From Streptomyces sp. B21-105 (lineage in GTDB: Bacteria > Actinomycetota > Actinomycetes > Streptomycetales > Streptomycetaceae): a stretch of DNA of 64,000 nucleotides. This document shows, piece after piece, positions 24,634-34,018 of this stretch; the stretch's first letter is position 1, and each line of letters starts with the position of its first letter. A program made the translations under genes and the position numbers. The notes beneath the pieces were generated by a model, which saw only the letters and a list, made by a program, of their open reading frames with translations, searched no databases and was not told the DNA's origin. Location of the stretch: NCBI RefSeq assembly GCF_036898465.1, contig NZ_JARUMJ010000001.1, forward strand, positions 5,022,001 to 5,086,000, in the 5' to 3' direction.

Positions 24634-24978
24634 GTGATTCCCGGTGGTGGCCAGCCCAACATGCAGCAGCTGCTCCAGCAGGCCCAGAAGATGCAGCAGG
24701 ACCTGGCCCGCGCCCAGGAGGAGCTGGCGAACACGGAGGTCGACGGGCAGGCGGGCGGCGGACTGGTGAAGGCCACGGTGACCGGCTCCGGCGAGCTGCG
24801 CGGGCTGAAGATCGACCCGAAGGCGGTCGATCCGGAGGACACCGAGACCCTCGCCGACCTGATCGTCGCGGCCGTCCAGGCGGCCAACGAGAACGCGCAG
24901 ACCCTGCAGCAGCAGAAGCTCGGTCCGCTGGCCCAGGGCCTGGGCGGCGGCAGCGGCATTCCGGGCCTGCCTTTCTAG
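24634..24978 (+). CDS. YbaB/EbfC-family nucleoid-associated protein
   Basis: A 114-residue DNA-binding protein. The helical N-terminus [20 protein letters not shown], the strand [20 protein letters not shown] and the acidic helix [20 protein letters not shown] are the family pattern. GTG 24634 is used; the preceding AACAGGAGTTGACC carries the ribosome-binding site. It is followed by recR, the almost universal ybaB-recR pairing. Confidence 0.95.
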   Translation: MIPGGGQPNMQQLLQQAQKMQQDLARAQEELANTEVDGQAGGGLVKATVTGSGELRGLKIDPKAVDPEDTETLADLIVAAVQAANENAQTLQQQKLGPLAQGLGGGSGIPGLPF

Positions 24979-25057
24979 GGCCGGACCGCCTTACGCGGAC
25001 CGGCCTCGGCCGACTACGGTACGTACCGCAAGGAACCCCAGGAAGGACGGCAGTCCG

Positions 25058-25657
25058 TTGTACGAAGGCGTGGTCCAGGACCTCATCGACGAGCTGGGGC
25101 GGCTGCCCGGCGTCGGTCCCAAGAGCGCGCAGCGGATCGCCTTCCACATCCTTCAGGCGGAGCCGACGGACGTACGGCGGCTCGCCCACGCCCTCCTGGA
25201 GGTCAAGGCCAAGGTCCGCTTCTGCGCGACCTGCGGCAACGTGGCGCAGGAGGAGTTGTGCGGCATCTGCCGCGACCCGCGCCGCGACCCGAGCTGCATC
25301 TGCGTCGTGGAGGAGCCGAAGGACGTCGTCGCGATCGAGCGCACGCGCGAGTTCCGCGGCAAGTACCACGTGCTGGGCGGCGCGATCAGCCCGATCGAGG
25401 GGGTCGGCCCCGACGACCTGCGGATAAGGGAACTCCTCGCGCGGCTGGCCGACGGCACGGTCACGGAGCTGATCCTGGCCACCGACCCGAACCTGGAGGG
25501 CGAGGCCACCGCCACGTACCTCGCCCGCATGATCAAGCCCATGGGCCTGAAGGTCACCCGCCTGGCCAGCGGCCTCCCGGTGGGTGGCGACCTGGAATAC
25601 GCGGACGAGGTGACCCTCGGTCGCGCCTTCGAGGGGAGACGACTCCTAGATGTCTGA
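25058..25657 (+). CDS. recR: recombination protein RecR
   Basis: A 199-residue DNA-repair protein that works with RecF/RecO to load RecA. The HhH segment [20 protein letters not shown], the zinc-finger cysteines in [16 protein letters not shown] and the Toprim core [19 protein letters not shown] are all visible. The start is TTG 25058, supported by GGAAGGACGG and by the standard N-terminus [10 protein letters not shown]. It overlaps the next gene by 8 bp. Confidence 0.97.
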   Translation: MYEGVVQDLIDELGRLPGVGPKSAQRIAFHILQAEPTDVRRLAHALLEVKAKVRFCATCGNVAQEELCGICRDPRRDPSCICVVEEPKDVVAIERTREFRGKYHVLGGAISPIEGVGPDDLRIRELLARLADGTVTELILATDPNLEGEATATYLARMIKPMGLKVTRLASGLPVGGDLEYADEVTLGRAFEGRRLLDV

Positions 25658-26312
25658 CGCCACGCTGCACGCGACCGGCCCGAACCCGGACGACTTCGCG
25701 GTCCAGATCGCGGACCAGGTGGAGAGTTTCCTGGTGGCCGTCACCGAGGTGGCCAAGGGCGACGAGCCGGGCTCGGCGGTTCCCTTCCTCCTCCTGGAGG
25801 TCTCCCAGCTCCTGCTGGCCGGCGGCCGTCTCGGCGCCCACGAGGACATCGTCCCCGACGAGCGCTACGAGCCCGACCCGGGCTTCGAGCCCGACGCCGA
25901 CGAGCTCCGCGAGAACCTGGCCCGACTGCTGGACCCGGTCGACGTCTACTCCGAGGTCTTCGACCCCTACGAGCCCCGCAAGGCCCCCGTGCCGGCCCGG
26001 ATCTCCGACGACCTCGCCGACGTGATCGCCGACCTGCGCCACGGCATGGTCCACTACCGCGCGGGCCGCATCACCGAGGCCCTGTGGTGGTGGCAGTTCT
26101 CCTACTTCTCCAACTGGGGCTCCACGGCGTCCGCGACGCTGCGCGCGCTGCACTCGGTCCTCGCGCACATCCGCCTGGACCAGCCCCTGGAAGAGCTGGA
26201 CGGCCTCGACACCGACCAGTCCCCCCTGGGCGACGAGACGCTGGAGTTCGAGGCGGGCCGTGTGATGGCCGAGGAGATCGGCGGCCAACTGGGCGTCCGG
26301 CCCCGGCCCTAG
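25650..26312 (+). CDS. DUF5063 family protein
   Basis: A 220-residue acidic soluble protein of unknown function, conserved next to recR in Streptomyces. Features are [36 protein letters not shown] and the Trp-rich [18 protein letters not shown]. It overlaps recR by 8 bp, so it is translationally coupled to it. A role in repair would be guilt by association only. Confidence 0.85.
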   Translation: MSDATLHATGPNPDDFAVQIADQVESFLVAVTEVAKGDEPGSAVPFLLLEVSQLLLAGGRLGAHEDIVPDERYEPDPGFEPDADELRENLARLLDPVDVYSEVFDPYEPRKAPVPARISDDLADVIADLRHGMVHYRAGRITEALWWWQFSYFSNWGSTASATLRALHSVLAHIRLDQPLEELDGLDTDQSPLGDETLEFEAGRVMAEEIGGQLGVRPRP

Positions 26313-26350
26313 GGCCGCCCCGCCCCTGAGGGCGAGTTTCGACAGGGCAC

Positions 26351-26417
26351 GAAGACCTCCGTGCGGTGTGTTCCCGGACAGGGCTTCCCGGACAGGGCCA
26401 CCGCACCGGAGGTCTTC
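26351..26417 (+). terminator. long hairpin after the ybaB-recR operon
   Basis: GAAGACCTCCGTGCGGTG at 26351-26368 pairs, with one bulge, with ACCGCACCGGAGGTCTTC at 26400-26417. The loop contains a doubled TTCCCGGACAGGGC unit. The rest of the 315-bp gap to the next gene shows several CCGGTG repeats and no gene. Confidence 0.8.
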
Positions 26418-26627
26418 GCCATGTTCAGGACCGTCGGTGTCCACCGGTGCCAACCAATGCCACCGGCATCGACCGGTGTCGACAACGCTCGTGATCAATG
26501 ACGGGCGGGGCGCCGCCTGAGAATTGGAAGGGTCTTAAACGTCCCCTGTACGGCGGTTGCACGGGCCCTAACCGGCCGGACGCGAGTCTTGAGTCATCCA
26601 ACCGCGCCAAGCCGCACAGGAGTTGCG

Positions 26628-27125
26628 ATGACCCGCAAGACCCGCATACGTGCCGCCCTCGTCACCGCCACTGTCGTCGTCACCGCGGCCACCGTCTCGG
26701 TCGGAGTCAGTGCGGCCGGTCCCGAGAAGTCCTCGAAGCCCGGCAAGAAGCAGATCGCCGCCCTGTTCGACGGCTGGAACGCCGCGCTGCAGACCCACGA
26801 CCCGGACGTCGTGGCCGACCGCTACGCCAAGGACGCGGTCCTGCTGCCCACCCTCTCCAACAAGGTCCGCACCGACCGCGCCGGCATCGTGGACTACATG
26901 GAGCACTTCCTCGAGAAGAAGCCGGTCGGCAAGAAGGTCGAGACGCACATCAACATCCTCGACAGCAACTCCGCGGTGGACAGCGGCGTGTACCGGTTCA
27001 CCCTCACCGACCCGGCCACCGGCAAGAAGAGCGTCGTCGAGGCCCGCTACACGTACGAGTACGAGAAGCGCGGCGGCAAGTGGCTGATCGTCAACCACCA
27101 CTCGTCGGCGATGCCCGAGAGCTGA
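26628..27125 (+). CDS. secreted SgcJ/EcaC-type (SnoaL-like, DUF4440) protein
   Basis: A 165-residue exported protein. A signal peptide (MTRKTRIRAALVTATVVVTA, ending near VGVSAAG) precedes an NTF2-like domain: QIAALFDGWNAALQTHDPDV, RYAKDAVLLPTLSNKVRTDR, YRFTLTDPATGKKSVVEARY and GGKWLIVNHHSS. The fold often binds small hydrophobic ligands; some cytosolic members are polyketide cyclases, but the exported form here is of unknown role. ATG 26628 follows CACAGGAG. It is convergent with the two-component system. Confidence 0.82.
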   Translation: MTRKTRIRAALVTATVVVTAATVSVGVSAAGPEKSSKPGKKQIAALFDGWNAALQTHDPDVVADRYAKDAVLLPTLSNKVRTDRAGIVDYMEHFLEKKPVGKKVETHINILDSNSAVDSGVYRFTLTDPATGKKSVVEARYTYEYEKRGGKWLIVNHHSSAMPES

Positions 27126-27177
27126 CCGGCCCGGCTCCCCTCCTCCGCGGCGCGGCTCACCCCGTCCGCGGCGCGGT

Positions 27178-28530
27178 TCACCCCGTCCGCTGCGCGGCCC
27201 GCAGCGTGAAACGCACGCACAGACCGCCCCCGGGAGCGTCCTCGAGGCTCACCGTCCCGCCGTCGTCCGTCACCAGTTGTTTGACGACGGCGAGGCCGAG
27301 CCCGGAACCGGAGCGCCCGGTGAGGCCCTGACCGCGCCAGAAGCGGTCGAAGGCGCGGGACTTCTCCGCGTCCGACATGCCCGGACCCTCGTCCGCCACG
27401 GACATGACCACGTCGCCCGCCCCGGACTCCAGCCGGACGGTGATCCTCCCCCCGTCCGGCGACACCTCCAGGGCGTTCGAGAGCACGTTGTCCAGCACCT
27501 GGTCCAGATGACCGGGGCTGGCCAGCACAGACGGCCGGCCGTCGACACCACTCCCCCTGAGCGCGATGGTGACTCCGCGCTCGTCGGCGGCCGGTCTCCA
27601 CACCGTCAGCCGTTCGGCCACGATGTCCTTCAGCGACAGCGGCTCCGCGGCCGTCACCTTGGCCTCGGCACGGGCCAGCACCAGCAGACCGTTCACCAGC
27701 CGGCTCATGCGGACCACCTCCGCCGTGGCCTGCTCCACGTCCTCGCGGACGAATTCGTCGTCCACCCCGTCGGCGATGTTGTCCAGCGACAGCCGCAGCG
27801 CCGTGAGCGGTGTGCGCAGCTGGTGCGAGGCGTCCGCGACGAAGATGCGCTGCGCGGCGACCAGCGTGTCCAGGCGTTCCGCGCCCTGGTTGAGGGTGCG
27901 CGCCAGCGTCTGCGTCTCCGGCGGGCCCGTCACCGGGGAGCGCGCGGTGAGGTCGCCGTCGCTGAACCTGCTCGCCATGTCGTTGAGCGCGCGCAGCGGC
28001 GCGGTGATCCGGCCGGCGGCGTACGCGCCGACCGCGGCCGCCGCACCGAGGACGAGGACGGCGAGCCCGGCCCGGAAACCCCAGATCGTCCACAGCCGCC
28101 GGGTCATGTCCGAGGTGGAGTAGACGATCCGTACGGCCGCCTCGCCCTGGGCGGGCACGGTGACGGTCAGGTACCTGCCCCAGATGAAGTCCGAGCCCCA
28201 GTCGGTCGTCGGCTCGTTCTCCCGCACGGCCCGGGTCAGCGCCGCACCCGGGCCGGGCGCCGGCAGGTCCGGGGCGCAGGCGCCGGTCGGGGTCACCTGG
28301 ACGTCGCCGGGCGTCTTGACGCCGTACGCCTCGGCCACCTCGGCCAGCGCCTTGCACGAGATGGGGTCGCCGTTGCCCAGCAGCAGCGCCATGGTGTTGG
28401 CCTCGCGCATGACGGACAGTTCGGTGTCGTCGCGCAGTTGCTTGGTGAGCGTGAAGGCGACCGGCACCGTGAACAGCAGGATGGCGACCGCGACGAGCAG
28501 GATGTAGCTGCGGATGAGCTGGCGGTTCAT
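27178..28530 (-). CDS. sensor histidine kinase (OmpR-partner type)
   Basis: A 450-residue kinase with two membrane helices flanking a sensor domain of about 130 residues (first helix YILLVAVAILLFTVPVAFTL; second AVLVLGAAAAVGAYAAG), then HAMP, the H-box VADASHQLRTPLTALRLSLD, and an ATPase domain with QVLDNVLSNALEVSPDGG, VADEGPGMS and GLGLAVVKQL. ATG 28530 overlaps the response-regulator stop by 4 bp (ATGA). The sensor domain has two cysteines, in CKAL and GACAPD, which might form a disulfide outside the cell. Confidence 0.93.
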   Translation of the reverse strand: MNRQLIRSYILLVAVAILLFTVPVAFTLTKQLRDDTELSVMREANTMALLLGNGDPISCKALAEVAEAYGVKTPGDVQVTPTGACAPDLPAPGPGAALTRAVRENEPTTDWGSDFIWGRYLTVTVPAQGEAAVRIVYSTSDMTRRLWTIWGFRAGLAVLVLGAAAAVGAYAAGRITAPLRALNDMASRFSDGDLTARSPVTGPPETQTLARTLNQGAERLDTLVAAQRIFVADASHQLRTPLTALRLSLDNIADGVDDEFVREDVEQATAEVVRMSRLVNGLLVLARAEAKVTAAEPLSLKDIVAERLTVWRPAADERGVTIALRGSGVDGRPSVLASPGHLDQVLDNVLSNALEVSPDGGRITVRLESGAGDVVMSVADEGPGMSDAEKSRAFDRFWRGQGLTGRSGSGLGLAVVKQLVTDDGGTVSLEDAPGGGLCVRFTLRAAQRTG

Positions 28531-29210
28531 GCGGACTCGGCGTCCTCGAGGATCTCCAGGCGGAAGCCGACGCCGCGCACCGCCGCGATGGCGACGATCC
28601 CGGCGAGCTTGCGCCGCAGGGCCGCCACGTGCACGTCCAGCGTCTTCGTCGGGCCGAACCAGTTCGCGTCCCAGACCGCTTCCATGATCTGCTCCCGCGA
28701 CATCAGCGCGCCCGGCTCCTCGGAGAGGAAGGCGAGCAGGTCGTACTCCTTCGGCGCGAGCGCGATCTCCGCGCCGTCCACGTGGACGCGGGCCGCCTTG
28801 CGGTCGATCGTCAGGCGCGATCCGTACCGGTCGGCGGGGGCGCCGGACGTCGTGCGCGGCTGCACGCGCCGCATGACCGCCCGGATCCGGGCGATGACCT
28901 CGCGCACCCCGAACGGCTTGGACACGTAGTCGTCGGCGCCCAGCTCCAGGCCGACCACCCGGTCCGTCTCGTCGCTGCGCGCGCTGATCACGATGATCGG
29001 CACGCTGCCGCGCTCGCGCAGCGCCTTGCAGACGTCGAGGCCGTCGGTGTCGGGCAGGCCCAGGTCCAGCAGGACCACGTCGTAGGGGTCGGAATGGGCG
29101 AGGGCGGCGGCGCCGGTGCTCACCCAGTCGACCGCGAAGCCGTACCGTTTCAGCCCGCGTCTGAGCGACTCGGCGACCGGCTCGTCGTCTTCCACCAGGA
29201 GTACGTGCAC
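28527..29210 (-). CDS. OmpR-family response regulator
   Basis: A 227-residue regulator. The receiver domain has VLLVEDDEPVAESLRRGL, the phosphorylated aspartate in VVLLDLGLPDTDGLDV and KPFGVREVIARIRAVMRR. The winged helix reads ALMSREQIMEAVWDANWFGP and KTLDVHVAALRRKLAGI. GTG 29210 is the start. It is upstream of, and coupled to, its kinase. It is divergent from lysC across 200 bp; control of lysC is possible but not shown. Confidence 0.94.
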   Translation of the reverse strand: MHVLLVEDDEPVAESLRRGLKRYGFAVDWVSTGAAALAHSDPYDVVLLDLGLPDTDGLDVCKALRERGSVPIIVISARSDETDRVVGLELGADDYVSKPFGVREVIARIRAVMRRVQPRTTSGAPADRYGSRLTIDRKAARVHVDGAEIALAPKEYDLLAFLSEEPGALMSREQIMEAVWDANWFGPTKTLDVHVAALRRKLAGIVAIAAVRGVGFRLEILEDAESA

Positions 29211-29290
29211 GCTCGCACACTAGTCCTCCACGTCCTTGAAACTTAATCCACAGCTATCACCGGCGCGTAAGTGGGCAGGGACCACCGGAG

Positions 29291-29351
29291 CGAGCGTCCG
29301 GCATCTCACCATGCGGTACCCCGGAGGTGGATTTCGGACGCTCGTTAGACT
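29291..29351 (+). promoter_or_regulatory. inverted repeat and candidate -10 upstream of lysC
   Basis: CGAGCGTCCG at 29291-29300 and its exact complement CGGACGCTCG at 29335-29344 lie in the divergent region; TAGACT at 29346-29351 is a plausible -10, leaving a leader of about 55 nt before the lysC start. No convincing -35 is seen. Confidence 0.5.
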
Positions 29352-29411
29352 GAGCCGACCGCAGTACAAGGGCGTATGTGCGGAAAGAGACAAACTGAGC
29401 GAGGAGCGCAC

Positions 29412-30689
29412 GTGGGCCTTGTCGTGCAGAAGTACGGAGGCTCCTCCGTCGCCGATGCCGAGGGCATCAAGCGCGTCGCCAAGCGGATCGTGGAAGCGAA
29501 GAAGAACGGCCACCAGGTGGTCGTCGTCGTTTCCGCGATGGGCGACACGACGGACGAGCTGATCGATCTCGCCGAGCAGGTGTCACCGATGCCCAGCGGC
29601 CGGGAATTCGACATGCTGCTGACCGCCGGCGAGCGGATCTCCATGGCCCTGCTGGCGATGGCGATCAAGAACCTGGGGCACAGCGCCCAGTCGTTCACCG
29701 GCAGCCAGGCAGGCGTCATCACCGACTCGGTCCACAACAAAGCCCGGATCATCGACGTCACGCCGGGCCGTATCCGGACCGCGCTGGACGAGGGCAACAT
29801 CGCGATCGTCGCCGGGTTCCAGGGCGTCAGCCAGGACAAGAAGGACATCACCACGCTGGGGCGCGGCGGGTCCGACACCACGGCCGTCGCCCTCGCCGCC
29901 GCGCTCGACGCCGAGGTCTGCGAGATCTACACCGACGTGGACGGCGTGTTCACCGCCGACCCGCGCGTGGTGAAGAAGGCCCGCAAGATCGACTGGATCG
30001 CCTTCGAGGACATGCTGGAGCTCGCGGCCTCCGGCTCCAAGGTGCTGCTCCACCGCTGTGTGGAGTACGCCCGCCGCTACGACATCCCGATCCACGTCCG
30101 TTCGTCCTTCAGCGGGCACGAGGGAACGTGGGTCAGCAGTGAGCCGATCGAGCAAGGGGACAAGCCGGTGGAGCAGGCCATCATCTCCGGTGTCGCGCAC
30201 GACACCTCCGAGGCCAAGGTGACGGTCGTCGGTGTGCCGGACAAGCCGGGCGAGGCCGCCGTGATCTTCCGGACGATCGCCGACGCCGAGATCAACATCG
30301 ACATGATCGTGCAGAACGTGTCCGCGGCCTCCACCGGTCTGACGGACATCTCGTTCACCCTTCCCAAGGCCGAGGGCCGCAAGGCCATCGACGCCCTGGA
30401 GAAGAACAAGGCCGGCATCGGTTTCGACTCGCTGCGCTACGACGACCAGATCGGCAAGATCTCCCTGGTCGGCGCGGGGATGAAGACCAACCCGGGCGTC
30501 ACGGCCGACTTCTTCAAGGCGCTGTCCGACGCGGGCGTCAACATCGAGCTCATCTCGACCTCCGAGATCCGCATCTCGGTGGTGACCCGCGCCGACGACG
30601 TCAACGAGGCCGTGCGCGCCGTGCACACCGCCTTCGGGCTCGACTCCGACAGCGACGAGGCAGTCGTCTACGGGGGCACCGGGCGTTGA
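29412..30689 (+). CDS. lysC: aspartokinase (alpha subunit; beta subunit from an internal start)
   Basis: First enzyme of the aspartate pathway to lysine, threonine and methionine; 425 residues. The kinase domain has [37 protein letters not shown] and [18 protein letters not shown]; two ACT domains follow from about residue 255, where feedback control acts. GTG 29412 is chosen because GAGGAGCGCAC precedes it and the product then begins with GLVVQKYGG. It overlaps asd by 4 bp (TTGA), the standard lysC-asd operon. Confidence 0.96.
   Translation: MGLVVQKYGGSSVADAEGIKRVAKRIVEAKKNGHQVVVVVSAMGDTTDELIDLAEQVSPMPSGREFDMLLTAGERISMALLAMAIKNLGHSAQSFTGSQAGVITDSVHNKARIIDVTPGRIRTALDEGNIAIVAGFQGVSQDKKDITTLGRGGSDTTAVALAAALDAEVCEIYTDVDGVFTADPRVVKKARKIDWIAFEDMLELAASGSKVLLHRCVEYARRYDIPIHVRSSFSGHEGTWVSSEPIEQGDKPVEQAIISGVAHDTSEAKVTVVGVPDKPGEAAVIFRTIADAEINIDMIVQNVSAASTGLTDISFTLPKAEGRKAIDALEKNKAGIGFDSLRYDDQIGKISLVGAGMKTNPGVTADFFKALSDAGVNIELISTSEIRISVVTRADDVNEAVRAVHTAFGLDSDSDEAVVYGGTGR
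30154..30170 (+). promoter_or_regulatory. internal ribosome-binding site and start for the aspartokinase beta subunit
   Basis: Inside lysC, AAGGGGA (30154-30160) lies 7 bp before an in-frame GTG (30168-30170, codon 253). Translation from it gives a 173-residue polypeptide beginning with [17 protein letters not shown], which is the two ACT domains and matches where beta subunits of alpha2beta2 aspartokinases start in Corynebacterium and Bacillus. Confidence 0.75.
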
Positions 30690-31747
30690 TCTCGGCAACG
30701 CGCCGGCCGACGCTCGCGGTCGTGGGGGCGACCGGGGCGGTCGGCACGGTCATGCTGCGGATCCTGTCCCAGCGGGCCGACGTCTGGGGTGAGATCAGAC
30801 TCGTCGCCTCGGCGCGCTCGGCCGGCCGCAAGCTGGCCGTGCGCGGCGAGGAGGTCGAGGTGCTGGCCCTGTCGGAGGAGGTCTTCGACGGGGTCGACGT
30901 CGCCATGTTCGACGTGCCCGACGAGGTCGCGGCGCAGTGGGCGCCCGTCGCCGCCGCCCGGGGCGCGGTGGTGGTGGACGACTCCGGCGCCTTCCGGATG
31001 GACCCGGAGGTGCCGCTGGTGGTGCCCGAGGTCAACGCGCACGCGGTGCGGGTCCGGCCGCGCGGGATCGTCGCCAACCCCAACTGCACCACCCTGTCGA
31101 TGATCGTCGCCCTGGGCGCGCTGCACGCCGAGTACGGGCTGCGCGAGCTGGTGGTGTCCTCGTACCAGGCGGTCAGCGGGGCCGGGCGGGCCGGGGTGGA
31201 GACGCTGCGGGAGCAGATCGCCATGGTCGCCGGCACCGAGCTGGGCACCCACCCGGGCGACGTGCGGCGGGCCGTCGGCGACCGCACCGGGCCGTTCCCC
31301 GACCCGGTGGCGCTGAACGTCGTCCCGTGGGCGGGGTCGCTGCGCGCGGACGGCTGGTCGTCCGAGGAGATGAAGGTGCGGGACGAGACCCGCAAGATCC
31401 TCGGCCTGCCCAAGCTGCCGGTGGCCGTGACCTGCGTCCGCGTTCCGGTGGTCACCGGGCACTCCGTCACCGTGCACGCCCGCTTCCAGGACACGGTCAC
31501 CGTCGAGGGCGCCCGCGAGATCATCGCGACGGCCCCCGGCGTCGTGCTGTTCGACAACCCGGCGGCGGGGGAGTTCCCCACGCCCGCCGACGTGGTCGGC
31601 ACCGACCCGACCTGGGTGGGCCGGGTACGACGGGCCCTGGACGATCCGACGGCGCTGGAGCTGTTCGTGTGCGGGGACAACCTGCGCAAGGGGGCCGCGC
31701 TGAACACCGCCCAGATCGCGGAACTCCTCGCGGCGGAACTGACCTGA
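30686..31747 (+). CDS. asd: aspartate-semialdehyde dehydrogenase
   Basis: NADPH-dependent reductive dephosphorylation of aspartyl phosphate; 353 residues. The dinucleotide motif [19 protein letters not shown] is at the N-terminus, the catalytic cysteine in [14 protein letters not shown], and the substrate histidine is in [15 protein letters not shown] 30686 overlaps the lysC stop, so it is co-translated. A short CGACGGC-CGGG-GCCGTCG hairpin at 31800-31817 may end the operon. Confidence 0.95.
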   Translation: MISATRRPTLAVVGATGAVGTVMLRILSQRADVWGEIRLVASARSAGRKLAVRGEEVEVLALSEEVFDGVDVAMFDVPDEVAAQWAPVAAARGAVVVDDSGAFRMDPEVPLVVPEVNAHAVRVRPRGIVANPNCTTLSMIVALGALHAEYGLRELVVSSYQAVSGAGRAGVETLREQIAMVAGTELGTHPGDVRRAVGDRTGPFPDPVALNVVPWAGSLRADGWSSEEMKVRDETRKILGLPKLPVAVTCVRVPVVTGHSVTVHARFQDTVTVEGAREIIATAPGVVLFDNPAAGEFPTPADVVGTDPTWVGRVRRALDDPTALELFVCGDNLRKGAALNTAQIAELLAAELT

Positions 31748-32261
31748 GGCGGCCGAGCCGACTTGCTGATGCGGCGGTCGAGCGGGCCTGCGGCAAAACC
31801 GACGGCCGGGGCCGTCGCGGAATTGTAGGATCTTTCAAGCAATGTGAGCCGGTCGACGGTCCGAACCACTTGTAGCGGACACCTTGCGCATCCGAAGATT
31901 TTCTCCCCGCCCTCCGCAACCGTGCGCAGGGCGGGGAGCGTCTTTGCCGTCACCCTCAGGGGTGCGCAGAGGTGTGAACGATCACAGCGTCCCGGGCGCG
32001 GTGGCAGCGACGGGGACGCGGTGGTCCGGGCGTGGGGACGCCCGTTCCTATGGGACACAGGGGAAGAGCGGGACACATGAGACGGGTACGCGTGACCGTG
32101 GCCGACGCGAACAGGACGCCGGACGCGTACAACCCCTCAGGGGGGACGTGCGTCCAACTGGCGTGGCAGAGGTACTCGAACTCCCAGTGGCGCCCCGCGG
32201 CGCGGCCCTGCGGCCGCCGCTCGGCGTCCTCCGTCCGCGTGCGTCCGGCACGGCCGGCGGC
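31748..32261. promoter_or_regulatory. 514-bp gap before the sigma factor gene, with two hairpins
   Basis: The first hairpin (31800-31817) probably terminates lysC-asd. A second, perfect 11-bp stem CTCCCCGCCCT/AGGGCGGGGAG spans 31903-31938 and is followed by CGTCTTT. A TAGGAT at 31826-31831 could be a -10 but has no matching -35. The remaining sequence up to the sigma factor start has open frames but none with convincing coding character. Confidence 0.5.
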
Positions 32262-32846
32262 ATGCCGGTGATCGCGCCCATGCCCGCAGCGCGGCCCACC
32301 CGCGTCCCCGGTCAGCGCGACGGCGTCGAAGATGCCGAGGGCGCGGCGGCCGTCGGCACCACCGTCGACCACCTCACCGAGACCTACCGGGCGCACTACC
32401 GCTCGCTGCTCGGCCTCGCCGCCCTCCTCCTCGACGACACCGCCTCCTGCGAGGACGTCGTCCAGGAGGCCTTCATCCGCGTCCACTCGGCACGCAAACG
32501 CGTCCGCGAGCCCGAGAAGACCCTCGCCTACCTGCGTCAGACGGTCGTCAACCTCTCCCGCTCCGCGCTGCGCCGCCGCATCCTCGGCCTGAAGCTGCTG
32601 TCCAAGCCGATGCCGGACATGGCCAGCGCGGAGGAGGGCGCCTACGACCAGCTGGAGCGCGACTCGCTGATCAAGGCGATGAAGGGTTTGCAGCGCCGTC
32701 AGCGTGAGGTCCTCGTGCTGCGCTACTTCGCCGACATGACGGAGGCGCAGGTCGCCGAGACCCTCGGCATCTCCCTCGGCTCGGTCAAGGCGTACGGCTC
32801 GCGCGGCATCGCCGCCCTGCGCATAGCCATGGAGGAGCCGGCGTGA
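32262..32846 (+). CDS. SigE-family ECF RNA polymerase sigma factor
   Basis: A 194-residue ECF sigma factor. Region 2 reads YRSLLGLAALLLDDTASCED followed by VVQEAFIRVHSARKRVREPE; region 4 reads LQRRQREVLVLRYFADMTEA and AQVAETLGISLGSVKAYGSR. ATG 32262 gives the N-terminus MPVIAPMPAARPTRVPG, ahead of the conserved domain; GTG 32268 or ATG 32280 are alternatives. It overlaps the next gene by 4 bp (GTGA), so the downstream membrane protein is probably its partner. Confidence 0.88.
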   Translation: MPVIAPMPAARPTRVPGQRDGVEDAEGAAAVGTTVDHLTETYRAHYRSLLGLAALLLDDTASCEDVVQEAFIRVHSARKRVREPEKTLAYLRQTVVNLSRSALRRRILGLKLLSKPMPDMASAEEGAYDQLERDSLIKAMKGLQRRQREVLVLRYFADMTEAQVAETLGISLGSVKAYGSRGIAALRIAMEEPA

Positions 32847-34018
32847 GCGGGGAAGCCGAAGGGCGCGGCTCCCACGGGGGCCACGACGGTCACGAGCGCG
32901 ACGACCCCCTCGCGCGGCGGCAGCCGACGACCTCGCCGCGCACACCTGAGCCGAAGCCATCGCACGCTGGGAACTCAACCGTGAACCACCACCTCGACGA
33001 CCAGGGCCCCGAAGGGCTCGACTCGGACGAGCTGGCACTGCGCCGGATGCTCCACGACGTCGTCCAGGAGATGGAGCCGCGCGACGGCGCTCTGGACCAC
33101 CTCCGCCGAGCCGTCCCCGTCCGCCGGGCCCGCAAGCGGCAGGCGGCCGTCGGCATGGCGGCCGCCGCCCTCTTCCTCGGCACCGCCGTCCCCGCAGTGC
33201 TGCACGTCTCGAAGGCGGGCGGCTCCGACGCCAACCCTTCGATCGCCGGCCAGGCCTCACAGGCGCAGGGGGGCACCGATCAGGGCAAGAACCCCGACGG
33301 CGGCTCCTCGGGCGAGGTCGGCGACTCCTCCGGCGGCGCCGGTGAACAGGACAAGGGCAGCGCCACCGACTCCGGCCAGGGCAAGGAGTCCGCGGCCGGC
33401 GCCGCCTCCAGCGGCGCCGGGCCCGCCGCCTCGGCCCCGGCGACGGCGCCTCCCTGCACGCCGGCCCAGCTCGAGGGCGGCGCACCCGACGTCGCCGTCC
33501 CCGACGCGGCGGGCATCGTGTACGGGGTTTTCCGGGTGCAGAACTCCTCCGCCGCCGGCTGCAGCGTCCGCGGCGCCGTCGCCCTGACGTTCGACGCCCA
33601 GGGCGCGGCGGACGGCGCCAGGATCACCGTGGTGGAGCACGCCTCCGGGGACGCGGCGGCCGGCTTGCCCGACCCCTCCCTGTACGTTCCGCAGCTGACT
33701 CTCGCACCCGGCTCCGCCTACGAGGTGAAGTTCGCGTGGGCGCCCTCCGAGACCTGCCCCACCACGGGCGGCTCCGGCGGCGACAGCGGCGGCACGGCGT
33801 CCCCCTCGCCGACCGCCTCCGAACCGGCCGGCAGCACCGGTGAGACGACGTCCGGCGCCTCGGCCCAGCTGTTCACCGAGGACGGCACGAACGGCACCGC
33901 CGAGGGCAGCGTCGTCGTGTCCTACACGACCGGGGCCGGTGCGCCGACGCTCAAGGCGACGGTGCCGAACGCCTGCACCGGGACGATCTACCGGACGGGC
34001 GTGCTCGCCTCCTCCTGA
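32843..34018 (+). CDS. single-pass membrane protein coupled to the sigma factor (candidate anti-sigma)
   Basis: A 391-residue protein. About 100 hydrophilic residues, with LALRRMLHDVVQEMEPRDGA shortly before the membrane, are cytoplasmic; one helix (AVGMAAAALFLGTAVPAVL, about 103-122) follows, then a Gly/Ser-rich spacer and an extracellular domain resembling DUF4232, with four cysteines in the patterns PPCTPAQL, AAGCSVRG, SETCPTTG and NACTGTIY. The overlap with the sigma gene and the topology suggest an anti-sigma or sensor role, but no ZAS zinc motif is present. Its end overlaps convergent SURF1 by 31 bp. Confidence 0.72.
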   Translation: MSGEAEGRGSHGGHDGHERDDPLARRQPTTSPRTPEPKPSHAGNSTVNHHLDDQGPEGLDSDELALRRMLHDVVQEMEPRDGALDHLRRAVPVRRARKRQAAVGMAAAALFLGTAVPAVLHVSKAGGSDANPSIAGQASQAQGGTDQGKNPDGGSSGEVGDSSGGAGEQDKGSATDSGQGKESAAGAASSGAGPAASAPATAPPCTPAQLEGGAPDVAVPDAAGIVYGVFRVQNSSAAGCSVRGAVALTFDAQGAADGARITVVEHASGDAAAGLPDPSLYVPQLTLAPGSAYEVKFAWAPSETCPTTGGSGGDSGGTASPSPTASEPAGSTGETTSGASAQLFTEDGTNGTAEGSVVVSYTTGAGAPTLKATVPNACTGTIYRTGVLASS

